Of a stretch of DNA of 64,000 bases, positions 1-12,350 are shown piece after piece. Position 1 is the stretch's first letter. Each line of letters begins with the position of its first letter. Both the position numbers and the translations under genes were made by a program. The notes under the pieces were generated by a model. That model worked only from the letters and a program-made list of their open reading frames with translations. It was not told where the DNA came from and made no database searches. Source of the DNA: Dasyornis broadbenti (taxonomy: Eukaryota > Chordata > Aves > Passeriformes > Dasyornithidae). The DNA lies in the NCBI GenBank assembly GCA_013397935.1, contig VZRN01001157.1:43592-107591 (forward strand), in the 5' to 3' direction.

Positions 1-3000
1 CAGTCTATTTTGTTACAAACATCACGCTGAAATGAAGTGATTGTTAAAGCACACGGATTGAAAGCAGGGCTACAAACATAATTTTAAAATGTGAGGGGAA
101 AAAAAAAGTTCAAACAGTATTGTTTAGTTTATGTTCAATAGTACAACGAATTGACCACTTAAATATATTTAACTTTAATGCCTAAGTATATTTTATTTTC
201 CAGCATTTTAATCTATGTGTCTTATTGCTATTAATTTCAAATCCTTTATACTCTTAAGTTTCTGGGAGATTTGACATTATTTTTCAGTTAATGTTTTGTA
301 ACTGTATCTGCTGGGGACAGATTCAGATCATGACTAACATTCAAAGATCCAGCTTTCCTATTTTGTAGCAGTAGCATAGATCAGTCCACCCACAGATGAA
401 CCTGTTGTGCTAAGCACTGAATAACCTCTCCTTCAATTATATTCTTCAACTCAAAGATTTTTTAATTCAAAATTAAAGTCAATGGTATTCATATAGGGGT
501 AACATTTTCATTAAAAATGTGAATTCAACCTTATGGCAACTATCACCACCATGTAAAAAATTACTTTGTACATTCCAAATAATGGAGCAGAAATCGTACA
601 TTTTTAGAACAAACTAACTTACTCAAATTGGAGTGGATTCTGTATTTTGGTTAGCTCTAGCTAATGCAATTTAGCTATTGTGGCCAAGACTGGCAGGTGA
701 AAAACTGCACAAAAAAATCAGGATGAATCAGAATGAATGAAGAGAAGAAAACTAGAAATCCATGGCCATGTAAGGAGCTGTAGTAGAAATCTCCATAACA
801 TAACTAGAGCATATTTTGAAACCTCTCACAGTTATACAAAAAGAGCACTTGTCATTTGGAGCAGTAACTTTTTTTGACAACAACAGATTCTCTTGACAAG
901 CCATACACTGACACTACCACTCTGTTTCACTGCTTTCAAAAAAACCAAAACTGTTTGTGTCCATTTCAAATCATTCTTCAATGGAAATTGGCTTGAGATA
1001 GCATCATAGAGAATTCAAATTCTGAGTGTTTGTATGCAATGTAATTAAATACCCACAAAAAAGGGCCAAAGTAAAGTAAAACTTCCTGTTCCACAGCTAT
1101 GGTTCTCTTGAAGTCCCACTAAGGTGGAACACATTTGTTTTTAACCATCTGAAAATTTAATAGTAAACACAGAGATTTAATATGATTAAGAAATGCATTC
1201 AAGTTCACATAGAAACTAAGAAAGTTATTTCAGAGTAGTTTTCAGAAATCACAGTTTTGTTGGGTTTGCAATTACTTACAATAATCTGATGGCATTAGGT
1301 ACAATAAACAAGGTAAGCCTTGTAGTCAGGGTCTCTCACTTCCCAGCTGACTGGGATTCCTCTTTCTTATCAGAGCTCCCTCTGGTTAACTAGCTGACTT
1401 ATTCACAGTTATTTAGCCTCAGCAGTAATGGAGAGATATCCGTCACCACATAACCACAATTTTGATGGTGAAGGCACACTCAAAGTTTATGTTTAAACCA
1501 TCTCAGACTGCAGCAGAAAATAGGAGTATTGGCTATGCAAGGATTTCAATTGCAGTATCAGTTCACAGAGCTGACCTACTGAAAACCCCGATCACAGAAT
1601 GTTCATGTATAAGGTTTTTAATAACTTTTTTGTTCTATCTTTATTTTTCCCAACTCCCAAGTACTCAAACTTAACATGGCAGAACAAAAGACTCTGCAAA
1701 ACATCAAGAAATAAGGAGTTTTGTATTTTACTTAAAAGAGCCCTTAAAATAAAATTAGGTTAAAGGAAGTAACCAGGATTATAAAAGAGTCTGCCCCAGA
1801 ATTCAGGGCATCCAACTTCCTGTTAGTCTCCTCCCTCTTACCTCCCAGTTCATTACTTTTCCGCTCACTTTATGCCACTCCTTCATCCCCCCAAATTAAC
1901 TATACGTGCTTTAGCTTCCGGCTTCAATTCCAATGCATGTTCCTATTATGGTCCTCCAATCTCAAAGATCATCCACCTTCCTCCAGGGCCTAAGTATGAA
2001 ATGGTGGGAGACAGTTTTGTCCCTCAACTAGATCCAAGGAATCTTCAGCTTTTGCTTCCTGCTGTTACAAAACTGAGCATATGAAGAAGCAATGGGAATT
2101 CTGATGCACTTTCAACCACGTGTGGCAGGGAAGTTCAGCTTTAATTTTCTGCATCAATCCTGGTTTTTTCCTCAGGAGGTTTGACAAATACTTTCTCTGC
2201 AGTATACACTTGTCTAAAGACCAGTCTTTTTATTAGAAGCATGTCAGATATGCTCTCTCATGTGGTTGCTTCTCCTGGGAGACAAGGAAGGAGGAAAGCT
2301 TTCAATTCAAACAATGCCTGCAAGTCACTCAATGGCTGGGATCTGGTTTCTTTCAAGATCTGTCCACACTGGCATCAACATAGGCCTAGACTTGAGAGGG
2401 TTCTTTGCAAATTCTTGCCATATTTCCTCCCTCATCCTTCCTTGAGCTTAAGAAGAATTCACTACAACTTGGCCTTTAATTGCCAAAATCCCAGGAAGTC
2501 AGAATGATTTCTCTTTCCACATTCACCATCCTAAGACAACCTTAACATACATATGAGGTTGAAAAGCAACCACTTCCTCTAGTCCACAGCATTTGATATC
2601 CAACACTTAATAGTCTGGGCATTAGACATAGAATTTTTTTGCACAGAAAAGAAATTTATATTATTCCATTTCCAACCAAAATGCACCTTGTTTCATCCTG
2701 CAGCTGGTGAAGATGATCAACATCAAAAACCCTGTTCTCTTTCAGAGGGAATGGTACAGCACCACACACCCTTCAGAGCCCCTCTGTGGTTACTTATGAA
2801 AAAGCATTCCCCCACCCTCCAGAAGACCTGGGCTTTTAAACATCAGCATCCTGCAACATACATGAAGTCTGCAAAATTAAGTAAGGTCAAATCAGGAAAT
2901 TTCCTTCATCTGTCTCCTCAGGATCCGCAGTTTTATGAAATGAGGAAAAAGAGTATCATTTATTTTGTATTCAGAAAACAAAAAGCAACAAAGCCAAATG

Positions 3001-4217
3001 GTACTGTATTAAAGTAAAATGTATTTCAGATAAGGAGAAAAGGTTGTTTGATCTAATTTATCCTTTTCTTTTGAATATAGGTACTATACATTTTCCTTTC
3101 AACACTTCTCAGCACCTGCTAGTCATCTCTGAACAGAATTCTAGATATCCTCAGGTGAAACAGTTCTCTGGTGCATTCAGAGTTGTTGGGGGGTTTGGGG
3201 ATTGGTTTTGATTTTTTGCTTTGTTTTGGTTTTGCTTTAGGTTTTTTATTTTTTTTCTACTTTTCCTTCATTTTCAGGAGTTGCACTGAGTTAACATCTG
3301 GGGAAATGAGCAAAATGTATTATAAAATTGATCCAAGAAATGCATTAAAGACAAAGTTATTTTACAAAGGCGCAGTGGCTTGAGAGAAAAGATTTAAAAT
3401 TTGAGTCTTGTGAACTAAAATGAAGCCAGGCTCAAGAAGTTTCCCTCAGACTGAAAAAAGGAATATGAATTGCTAAGAGATGTCCTAGGAATAACCTGTC
3501 AGATATGGAATCAGACTATTAAAAGTGTCAGAGAGACATTAGTGTTTTTTCTGTGTCTTTCTAGACAATGGCCCAGGTCAGGGGTATCAAGAGCTTTTCA
3601 AGAGCAAAGAGGAATGTGCCAACGAGTACTGAATTAGTATCTTATTCTGGTGTCCCCATCCTTGCAAAGCAGCAACATAGTCCTGACATTCCTGGAGAGT
3701 CTTTTACAACATTCATTCAGGAACTAGGCATTAAAAGACAGATGAGCGCGGTCTGAGGGACCAGCTGTCTCTTCCTGTTGTCTCTACTGTTGAAATGTCT
3801 GACTGAGATTAGAGGACCTGAAAATTTTATTATGAAGGTGGCAATGAAAAGGACCTCCTGGTTTACAGCAAAGGCATAAATTTATTCCCTTTATCATAGG
3901 CAAAAAAATTGTGTTAACTCTTTTTCACCGATTAATTAAATTGCAATGAGGATCACATCATTAATGTTTTATTAAACGCCTTTATTAAGGCAAGGCCAAT
4001 GGGTACTTGAAAGGGAAACTTTCTATGTAGACAGTTTTCTGATTCAAGCCTTCATAAATAACTCATGGACCTCACACAGAAATAATTGCCTCGGTGTGGT
4101 ATATAAATGGCTAAGATCAATTAATCAAACGGGGGGAAAGAAAGGATTTGTAACTCATCAAAGGAACACACCAGCTTTATGAAGAAAGCATGAGAAATGG
4201 CCTGTCCTCGTCCTCTG
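1..4217. other. Intergenic DNA, no gene recognised
   Basis: AT-rich sequence with only short, unconvincing open frames on both strands. I see no splice-flanked mucin-type exon, no RNA gene and no clear transposon here. It probably belongs to the long space upstream of MUC6. Confidence 0.6.
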
Positions 4218-4232
4218 CCAGCAGATGGCAAC
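4218..4232 (+). promoter_or_regulatory. Candidate CTCF-binding motif
   Basis: The sequence CCAGCAGATGGCAAC fits the CTCF core consensus (CCASYAGRKGGC followed by a less fixed tail). It lies about 27 kb upstream of the MUC6 start. If the far side of this block is the divergent MUC2 gene, an insulator here would make sense, but that is inference. A 15-base match can occur by chance. Confidence 0.35.
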
Positions 4233-4765
4233 ATTACTTCTCATCAGGGAAAGGGATCAAGGGAAAAGACCTGTGTCATCAACAAAAGCTGTGGCCACTG
4301 TGTAGATATTTTTGCTCTTTTATTTTCGCATAAAAATAGAATGGTTTGCCTAAGGTGCCATGTTTATGTTCCAGTGGACAGCGGCAGATAAAAGTAACCA
4401 TCTGACCATACCAGGACGCTGAGAGAAAGAGACAGAAAACACCGAATCTCCCTGTAATGGCACACTACGGATCTGGTAGCTTGTGCCTGTGAAAGAGGTG
4501 CATAGAGAGAATTTAGAGAGAGTTCTGCATCTAATTCAAACCGTATATAAATTGATAGATACTGAATAATTATTTATGGCTTTTTGTATACAGAAACTAT
4601 TCTGAATACTTTTTTCTTTAAATTCCCCTGTGCAGACGGACTCAAGCCCTGAATATTTTTAAACAATTCTTCTGTTTCTGTAAATAGATGGCAAGTGATG
4701 CAAAAATACATGAATAATCCTATTATGCATAACTACAATCCCTGATAATACATAATGGTATGAAG

Positions 4766-4850
4766 CTGTGTCAAGGGAAGTTCAGACTGGATGGACATTA
4801 GGAAAAGGCTCTTCCCTCAGAGGGTGGTTGGGCATTGGAACAGATCTCCC
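4766..4850 (+). repeat. CR1 LINE fragment
   Basis: A short piece resembling the CR1 3' region: a segment like 'ttcagactggatggacatta', then 'aggaaaaggctcttccctcagagggtgg' in shortened form, then 'gggcattggaacag'. Old and degraded, in plus orientation. Confidence 0.6.
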
Positions 4851-6359
4851 CATAATGACAGAGAAAGAACAAGAAATATATTATTATCCTTGTAACCAGG
4901 GGTTAGAGAAAAACAAATTATTTGCAATTAGGGAAAAACAAATTATCTGTGAGTTAGCACCCATGAAAAAAAAAAAAAAAGGCCCCTTTTTTGCTCATAT
5001 CTCCACAAATTTTGCATCCAAATTTTAAAATCCAGTGCCTCAACCACTTTATTTATTTTCAGCAACTACCACATCTAGTGAGACCATCAGCTGACATTTT
5101 TTCCTGAGCTCCTTACAGTTTCAATGCTTTATCCTGTATCTCAGTAATGATAACATAGGTTTACCAGGCCAAACATTGGGAATAACTTATGTAGCCTCAC
5201 ACCATTGCTGCAATACACAAGAGCTGTTCCACATAATTGCTTAAATACCAAACATACATTTCTGCTTCTTAGTCCCCTCCATTTCCAAGCACAGAATCCA
5301 GTGGAAATCAACCTCTTTTACTATCTTATGTTTCGTTTTTCTCTATCAAAGACTGATGAGAGAAATAACTGGAACCAAGCCTGTGAAAATACTCACAGCC
5401 ATCCTAAAAGGACTGATTAACAACACTGTTATGAATTTGTTCAAATGCTTGGCTAAGAGCTGTTAAGATCTCAGCCTTCCAAATTCTCTGAACCACAGAA
5501 TAAAACCAAACTAGTGAGCCAAGAAAAAGGACATGGGAAAACTATGATTGTATGTCATACTCTTCAGAATAGCATTTTATAATAAAGCTTGCATCTAATT
5601 TGTTCTGATACAAACTAACAGAAAGCTCTGTTTTTCAGCACTGAAATAATTTCCCAACTGTACAATACAGAAGAAGTCACATTCATGCATTGCAGCTGAA
5701 GAACTGTGCTTCCACAGCTGGATGCACACAGCTGCAATGAAGCTTCTTGTTTACTATGTCTCAACATCGGGTGGAGCCAATAAATTAAGCTAATACCAGG
5801 GAAATCATATGTCTTTTTCTTTTTTTTAGATTATCTTCTAAATTACTTTTTTTTTGCTTTGAAAATACGTTCATGCATATTCACACATTTTCCTGCAGAG
5901 GTGTTCAACAGAACCCATTCACATACTTTTATCCATATATCTTGAATCTGTCCAATAGTACTACAGCCACTACTTTCACTTCAAAATATTAGGATAACTA
6001 TCAAAAAGAAGGAAAATATTAAAAAGTATATTTATTTCTAGGAATAATTATTGTATTCTAAAATGATTCTTTACCCACCACTGATGCACAGTTAGACCTG
6101 GTATGAAATGTAGAAGCCATTTAAGCAACAATATGAAACAGTTCTGGCAACAACATGAAAACGTAGAGTCATCTGCAGAAAATTAGCCTGACTGAAGAAC
6201 ATAATGCCCCAGAAGACAGAACCTTATCAGACCTTTTTTTTCTTTCTTTTTTTTCACTATGCTGGGATACAAATTTACTACGCAGAGAGACAACGTGTTA
6301 TTTGTGATGTTTAAAGATCATCCCAGGCCAAAGGTGCTTGAGCAATCAGTTCCATCTGT
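4851..6359. other. Intergenic DNA, no gene recognised
   Basis: AT-rich sequence starting with a 15-base A run at 4966-4980. No coding exon, RNA gene or identifiable repeat is seen. Confidence 0.55.
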
Positions 6360-6720
6360 TTCCGCATACCAGAACGGGAGATCTGCAGAGCTCTCCCGCA
6401 GCCACCCTGGTTTCTCTCGGCAAAGGGAGAGGGCCCGCTCTGCACATGGGGACGGGAGCGGGGGTTTCCCGTTCTGCTGAATAGGAACTGGAAGTCCTTC
6501 AGCGGCGGCGCTGAGAGCAGAGATGGTCAGGCGTTGCCCATACCCACAGTGATTCACTGGGACGAGCTGTGCTCGGTTCCCTGACTCACTGCGGCACCGG
6601 CTCTGCTGCAGCAGCCGCTTCCAGCTCCCTCTGCGACAGAGATCGCTCCACAGGCAGCTTTTCAGTCACGACTTCTCCATTGTGCTCTTTCACTTCTCCC
6701 CCCACGCCATTGGCAAAGCA
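6360..6720. other. Small GC-richer, CpG-containing island
   Basis: This 360-base stretch is clearly richer in G+C and CpG than its flanks, with clusters such as gcggcggcgc near 6502 and several cgg/ccg triplets. Overlapping open frames on both strands follow from the composition and show no recognisable domain. It could be a regulatory element or an unannotated transcript start. No function is assigned. Confidence 0.4.
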
Positions 6721-8951
6721 CAGATGCTAGATGGCAGGATAAAGTGAACTGGTAAACTGCGGCAGCTGAATGATGGAAAGGGCAGGTAAAACACAGTAAT
6801 TTATACAGTATAGTAATTGATACAGTATTTTAATTTTTACAGTAAATCCTACAATTGATGTGTTATTTTATGCTAATCTGGTTTAGATCGCATTGCCTAC
6901 GAAGATGATTTTCAAAGATCAGCTGATGTTGGCAAACACACTGAATTGCTAAAATTCCAATCTTATTTCTAAACTAAAATTAAGAACAAGGAAGTTGCTC
7001 TTCTCAGTTTGGCACCCAGTCTCCAAGAAGCCAGGTGAAGAACCAGTGTCACCTAACTCACTTCAGGACTCAGACCTGGCAGCTACCTACTTTGCTTTGC
7101 ACATTTCTGTCTCAAAAGATAGGAAGAAAGTGAGCCCATGGAGTGAATGAAGATGGATAAAAAGGTTGACTGGAAGACAATGAACAGCAAAAGAATCACT
7201 GTAGATGGAAGCCTCTACCACAGCACAGGATTAGCCACGTCAGCCATCTGGGGATGAAGCTGGTTAGTGAAAAGAGGAGGACCTTGAAAAGGTTATTCTA
7301 AGTGACTCTGATCAGAATACCTCCAATTTTCTCAAGTAAAGGGAAATTGCTTTCCTGGGAACCATTTCTAGAGACAGTTTAGTACAGAGCTTTCTCTCTC
7401 TAGCAGTAATGCCAACAAACTTTGCAATCATGGATGAGTCACTTTTCCATTTTCTGCTGCAGCAAAACTAACACCATTTGCCGCCCCAGCCTTGTGAGAA
7501 ATCACAAGCAGCAGACGGCCTTCATACTGTGTTCCAAAGATGAGAAACTATTTGAATAAACATCAAGCAGTAGTATTCTGTCAAAATTCACTGGCAGCAT
7601 ATGGTGGGGCTGAAAAAATAGAGACATTGCACAGGAAATGGAAAATAGTAAGAAGGACCTTTCCCTGGCAGGAATTCATTGACCAAAGAAAGGGGGAAAG
7701 GACAGGAAGCCTACAAACAGTCATACCAGTCTCTCTTCATTATGCTGTTTGCTCTCTTTATTCCTGGACAAGCCCAAAGAATACAGACCCAAACTTGTTC
7801 CCATAGGAGGGTGACAGTTGCCAGTCTCATGCCCTGTGTGACCTCTAATTAGATCCTCTGTCAGCCAACTGTGCTGTCCAAATTCCAGAATACAGGAAAA
7901 AAAAAAGCAATAGACCAGTCTGTGACCTCTGAAAGTTTGCTATTTACTTTTCTGCATTAATGTGCTCTTCTACATGAGCTGCTGGTTTCCCATTGGCTTT
8001 TCACTGCATATATTCTAACATACTTCAAAGTGGGCACTCCAAACAAGACACTGCGAACTACTTCATTGTCAAGCATACACCATGATCCAGGTCACTCACA
8101 ATAAACCAACCTGAGGGCACTGTAACTTATTAACCAGCTTTCTCTTCTGGCATTGTTCGCAGTTCTATAGCCACAGAACTGCTGAGAGCCTGTTGCAATC
8201 CCCAGCTACCAGCCTGTCTCAGGAAGTTACTCATGGGTATTACCAGGAGGGAAAGCAGGTTTATGCAGAGTTCTTTGAAATTACTAATAACAGAATGGGT
8301 TCAAAAATGGCTTGTTATTGATCCAAAATTAAGCTTTCCAGACGCTTCCCCAAATAATGATTTATCTTTCATATTCAGTGCCATGAGACACCTCACTGGT
8401 GTTCATTGAGAATTCATAATATAATTTGTTTTCTTTAAACTGCAGTATTTAAGTCAATCCAGTTCATTTTTGCCCTAGATATATGGAAGAATAATGATAA
8501 CTGCAAGATTTTAAATTTCTACTTCTACCTGACAGAGTGGGCAGAAATACAGAAGAACTGTTTCCCCGGAGAGGCAAATACATCTCACAAAAAAAAAAGA
8601 CAAAAGAAGAGCCATCAAACTTTATTAGCTAATAATCCTGGTTGTAGAAATCTTGGGATGCTACCATAGTGGTTAAAGGTGAGACTGACTTTGCTCCAAA
8701 ACAGGAAAGAACTGCTACTCCCAGGAGGAAGTGAGCACGTTGTTTGCTCTCTGGAATCATGACATGCCTGTAATAGCAACACAATGATAATTCTGAAAGG
8801 GCAGGAACCCTACTTCCAGCCAATGAAGTTATAATTAATACCCATGAGAAAATGAGAAGCAATGTGAACTGCACTGATTTGATTACACAAGCCATTTTGT
8901 AAAACGTAGCTCTGAGAAATCTGACATTTCGCTTTTCTAAGGTTAGGATTG
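6721..8951. other. Intergenic DNA, no gene recognised
   Basis: Ordinary AT-rich sequence. Open frames up to about 116 codons (8629-8979, minus) show no domain, no splice context and no codon pattern that I recognise. Confidence 0.55.
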
Positions 8952-8972
8952 CGGGGCGGGGTGGGGGGGTGG
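8952..8972 (+). other. G-quadruplex-type G-run
   Basis: Three G-runs separated by single bases (GGGG-C-GGGG-T-GGGGGGG), then T-GG. The seven-G run can supply two tetrad strands, so the motif fits the G3+N1-7 pattern. It also contains an SP/KLF-like GGGGCGGGG box. Confidence 0.6.
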
Positions 8973-11429
8973 AATGCACATAGAAGTAAACACTGCCTCC
9001 ATTTAGATTAGTTCATAGTGGAAAAAAAAAATCTGTGTAAACACATCTTTCAAGCAATTGGCTTCAGGTTTTTAGTATTGTGATCTGTAAGCATTTAGTA
9101 CTCTTGTTTTTGCAAAGCTCTGTAATTAACACAGCATTACAGCCACGAACCTCCCATGAACCCTGCTAATCAACCTCCCTAGTCTGGTGTTATGCTAAGT
9201 TCACTAGGACATACAACTTAATCCTTTTTAAACTGCACCCAAGTATGCGTGAAATTATAATAATGCTGGTGACAGTGTAACACAGGTAATTGCAGAATTA
9301 CTCCTGGGTTTAAATGACAGCGTAACATAAAAGTACTGAGCTAGGGTTTTTGCAGGGCTTAACACAGATATATTTTCAGCCTCCCAGACGAATGCCCTAC
9401 CCCAGAAGCTAGTGGGCCGTGATCCTTCTCATTTGCTTTATTTTCCTTCCACGAATCTTGCTGCACTGTGTCACAGCATCAACAAGACTGCAAAAAGGAG
9501 CATTGCTGCAGGTTAGGAGGCAGTTTAATGGTGATCAGTGCACCCTGGTGAAACATAAGAGACAAGGGTTTGTACTCCCACAGACAGAGATGGGAAGAGA
9601 ACTCTCTGATTAACTTATTAGAGAAGACACTGGTTCCTCAGATTTGTTTTCAGCCACAAATCACCTGGTAGGAAGAAAATATTCAAGGAGTATACTGAGA
9701 ATTTATCTAATGCCAACAGATGTACAGTCTGGCAATTGCAAATGACAAATGTTCCCATCAGTAAAAAAAAACAACACTTATTCCATGCCCCAGAACAGAT
9801 TGTCTGGTATTGCTTGCCACTATGAATAGTCATTCTGCTCATCTATTAGGGGTAGTTATAGTGACAGGAGAAAATTATCTTCTCTGTCTGTTCCTGCATT
9901 CTTTTCATTATTCCTAAATTTCCATCACATAGAAAATAAGATATGATGTGGATTACCAATGCTATTAAGCAACAAACAGGAATAGCAGAACATTGTTACT
10001 TCTATTCAGAATTAAAATCTTATTTAGCTGAGCTGAAGTTAACATCAAAATGGTTTCTAGTCAATAGATAATAGCACAGTTCTTAGTAGCTGAAGGAAAT
10101 CTACAGTCTACACATTCCAGAAGCTGTAAACTACCTTTTTCAGAAATGCCAAGAATGCAGAGTATCCTGCTTGATTCAAACTAAACTTTCCCCATTTATT
10201 CCCTGCACATGCTACAAACTGAGAAAAGTGTTAACACCCATCTGTGATCTGTCTTATAGCTGCAGTAAGACTGTTCATTAACCTGAATTTGGGAGTTCCT
10301 TGCTGTTAATGCCTTCCCTGCATTGCTAGGTCTGATAAATGAGCAGGTTATTTGTTCATCTGCTGTACTGCTTGGCAGAGAAGAGCCCGTTCCCTTTTTC
10401 CACAAAAGTGTGCCACACAGTGTGCTCACTCAAACTCTACACACAGCAGGAGTTGGCCCATAAAACTTTATCACTATGAAAACGAACCCAGTTCTTATAG
10501 TTTCCTTTTTAATTTTTTCTGTACATTAAATCAGACTTTGTGGGCTAGATGGCCTGGTTGGTGAGGGAAAATTAAAGAATCTTATCACGTTGGACTCCAA
10601 GATTACTGAATGTTTGCTATCTGTTAAAGCAACAAAAATAAACACATGGGGAAGAAGTTAAAACCCTGTCTCAATATCAGCCCCAGATAGCTAGTGTTGT
10701 TCTTAAGCTCTTAAAATGTCAAATAGAAATTACTCACCCAGGAGACTACTAGCATATTTTAAAAAAACAACCAAGTAGTATTTCTAGCTGACACGCTTCA
10801 TGTAGTCTACATCATGTAACAAACCCCTTAATTTATGAACAGACAGGTCCTCAAAAAATATGACACTACTATTTTTATGATAAAAATATATAAAGATATT
10901 TATTTTAAATTCAATCATATGTTGGTAGTGAAATAGGCATCCCACTCCTGTTTATCTTTTTAGCATTACTAGATATCAAAGTACACAATTTGTACTTCTA
11001 TTCTGAAGTATTTTCTTATTGTTTATTGGTATTCTAGCCTCCGCATGTTATATTTGTGGTGGCATATAATTTTGGCTTGTTATTGATTGGGTTTTTTCTG
11101 TATGGTTGGAAGATTTTTCATTACTTTTTAAAGAAACTTGACTCATTCACTACAGCATTTTAAAGATGTTTGCTAAACATTTCAAAAATAGAAATATCTA
11201 AGATGTGAACAGAGGAAAAAGTTTATTAAGGTAATTCTCCTACCATTACCTTTGGCAAATTTGGACCCTTTACTTTTTATACTTGCCACTTCCTCTTTTA
11301 TGATCACCATTGTCTCATCTATGCTATAACCTTAATTGTCCTTTTACAGCAGTGGGAAATCACGCTGGATTATGTTCAGTTTGAGAAGGTATTGGATTTG
11401 TGAGAGAAAATTGTGTGCATCAACAGCTG
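8973..11429. other. Intergenic DNA, no gene recognised
   Basis: AT-rich sequence with no supported exon, RNA gene or repeat on either strand. Confidence 0.5.
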
Positions 11430-12350
11430 GATTTTGTCTTGGTGGGTCCCTCCTCTGGTGCACTCCAACCATGTGACCTATCCCACCCTGTCTTCATGAC
11501 CCCAATGAGGTGACAGCTCTGGAGCTACTCTAAGACTTTTAACTTCTGCTTGCTCCCCACACTGCATTCAACAGTGTCCAGGCTTTCTAGAGAGCACCCA
11601 GGAATGCTGATTCCTCAGAACAGGCAAGCCAGCTTTTACCCTATGACCGCTCCCAGGCACTTTCTTCTTCACATGTCTAAGCTCAAGATTCAATGGCAGC
11701 TCTGCTTTGTTGATGGTTTTGCCTCTGCAATTTCTACCACTTGGGCTCATGGATTCCTCAATCCTCTCCCTAACTTGCCTAGTAGATTTTTGAGGAATTA
11801 ATCCCTTCCCCATTGTTTCTAGTTTAAATTTCATACAGTCAGCTGGATCCCATGTCTTACAAGCAGCTCTGGACCTTCAAAGAGGGTCCCACCGTCATAC
11901 ATGCTGAAGCCCTGCTGCCAACACCAGCTGTACAACTAGTTGTTAATCTGAGGGATCCAAGTCATCCTGAGACCCTTCCCCTCAGTGGCACAACCAATGA
12001 GAATACCACCTCCATCCCCAGAGCCTTGATCACTGCCCCACTGGCCTTCAGCCATGCCAGATACTTCTCAGGCCACCCTTGCCCTGGCAGTACTTTTGGC
12101 TGGGGTCTCAGAAAAGTGCCATTTGATCACTTCCTCATTCTTTCAGATTCTTCACAGCTCATGGACCTGCTCCCATAACTGTTTCACTTGGAGGCACAGC
12201 TCGTCAACAATTTCACAGCTCCGGGCAGGCCAGAAGACCAAGTGCACCAGGCCCAGGCTGGTGCACTGGAGGCTGCCTCAGACTTGAGAAGCTGCATCCT
12301 CCTTCAGAAGTCCTGTCTGGGTCCAGAAGTCCAACAGCGAAGAGACAGTG
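11430..12350 (-). repeat. Possible ancient, degraded repeat
   Basis: This block is more GC-rich than its flanks. On the minus strand it reads as a broken protein-like frame interrupted by stops. It contains the segment DELCLQVKQLWEQVHEL at about 12,150-12,200 and, further along, LLVRHGIQLT near 11,850. The first looks helical or coiled-coil, and the second recalls the end of an esterase-like ORF1 in CR1-type LINEs. I cannot name the element with certainty; an old retroelement ORF1 remnant is a guess. Confidence 0.25.

Noticed and set aside
8629..8979. Minus-strand open frame of 116 codons
   Set aside because: No domain, no homology that I recognise, and part of it is the complement of the G-run.
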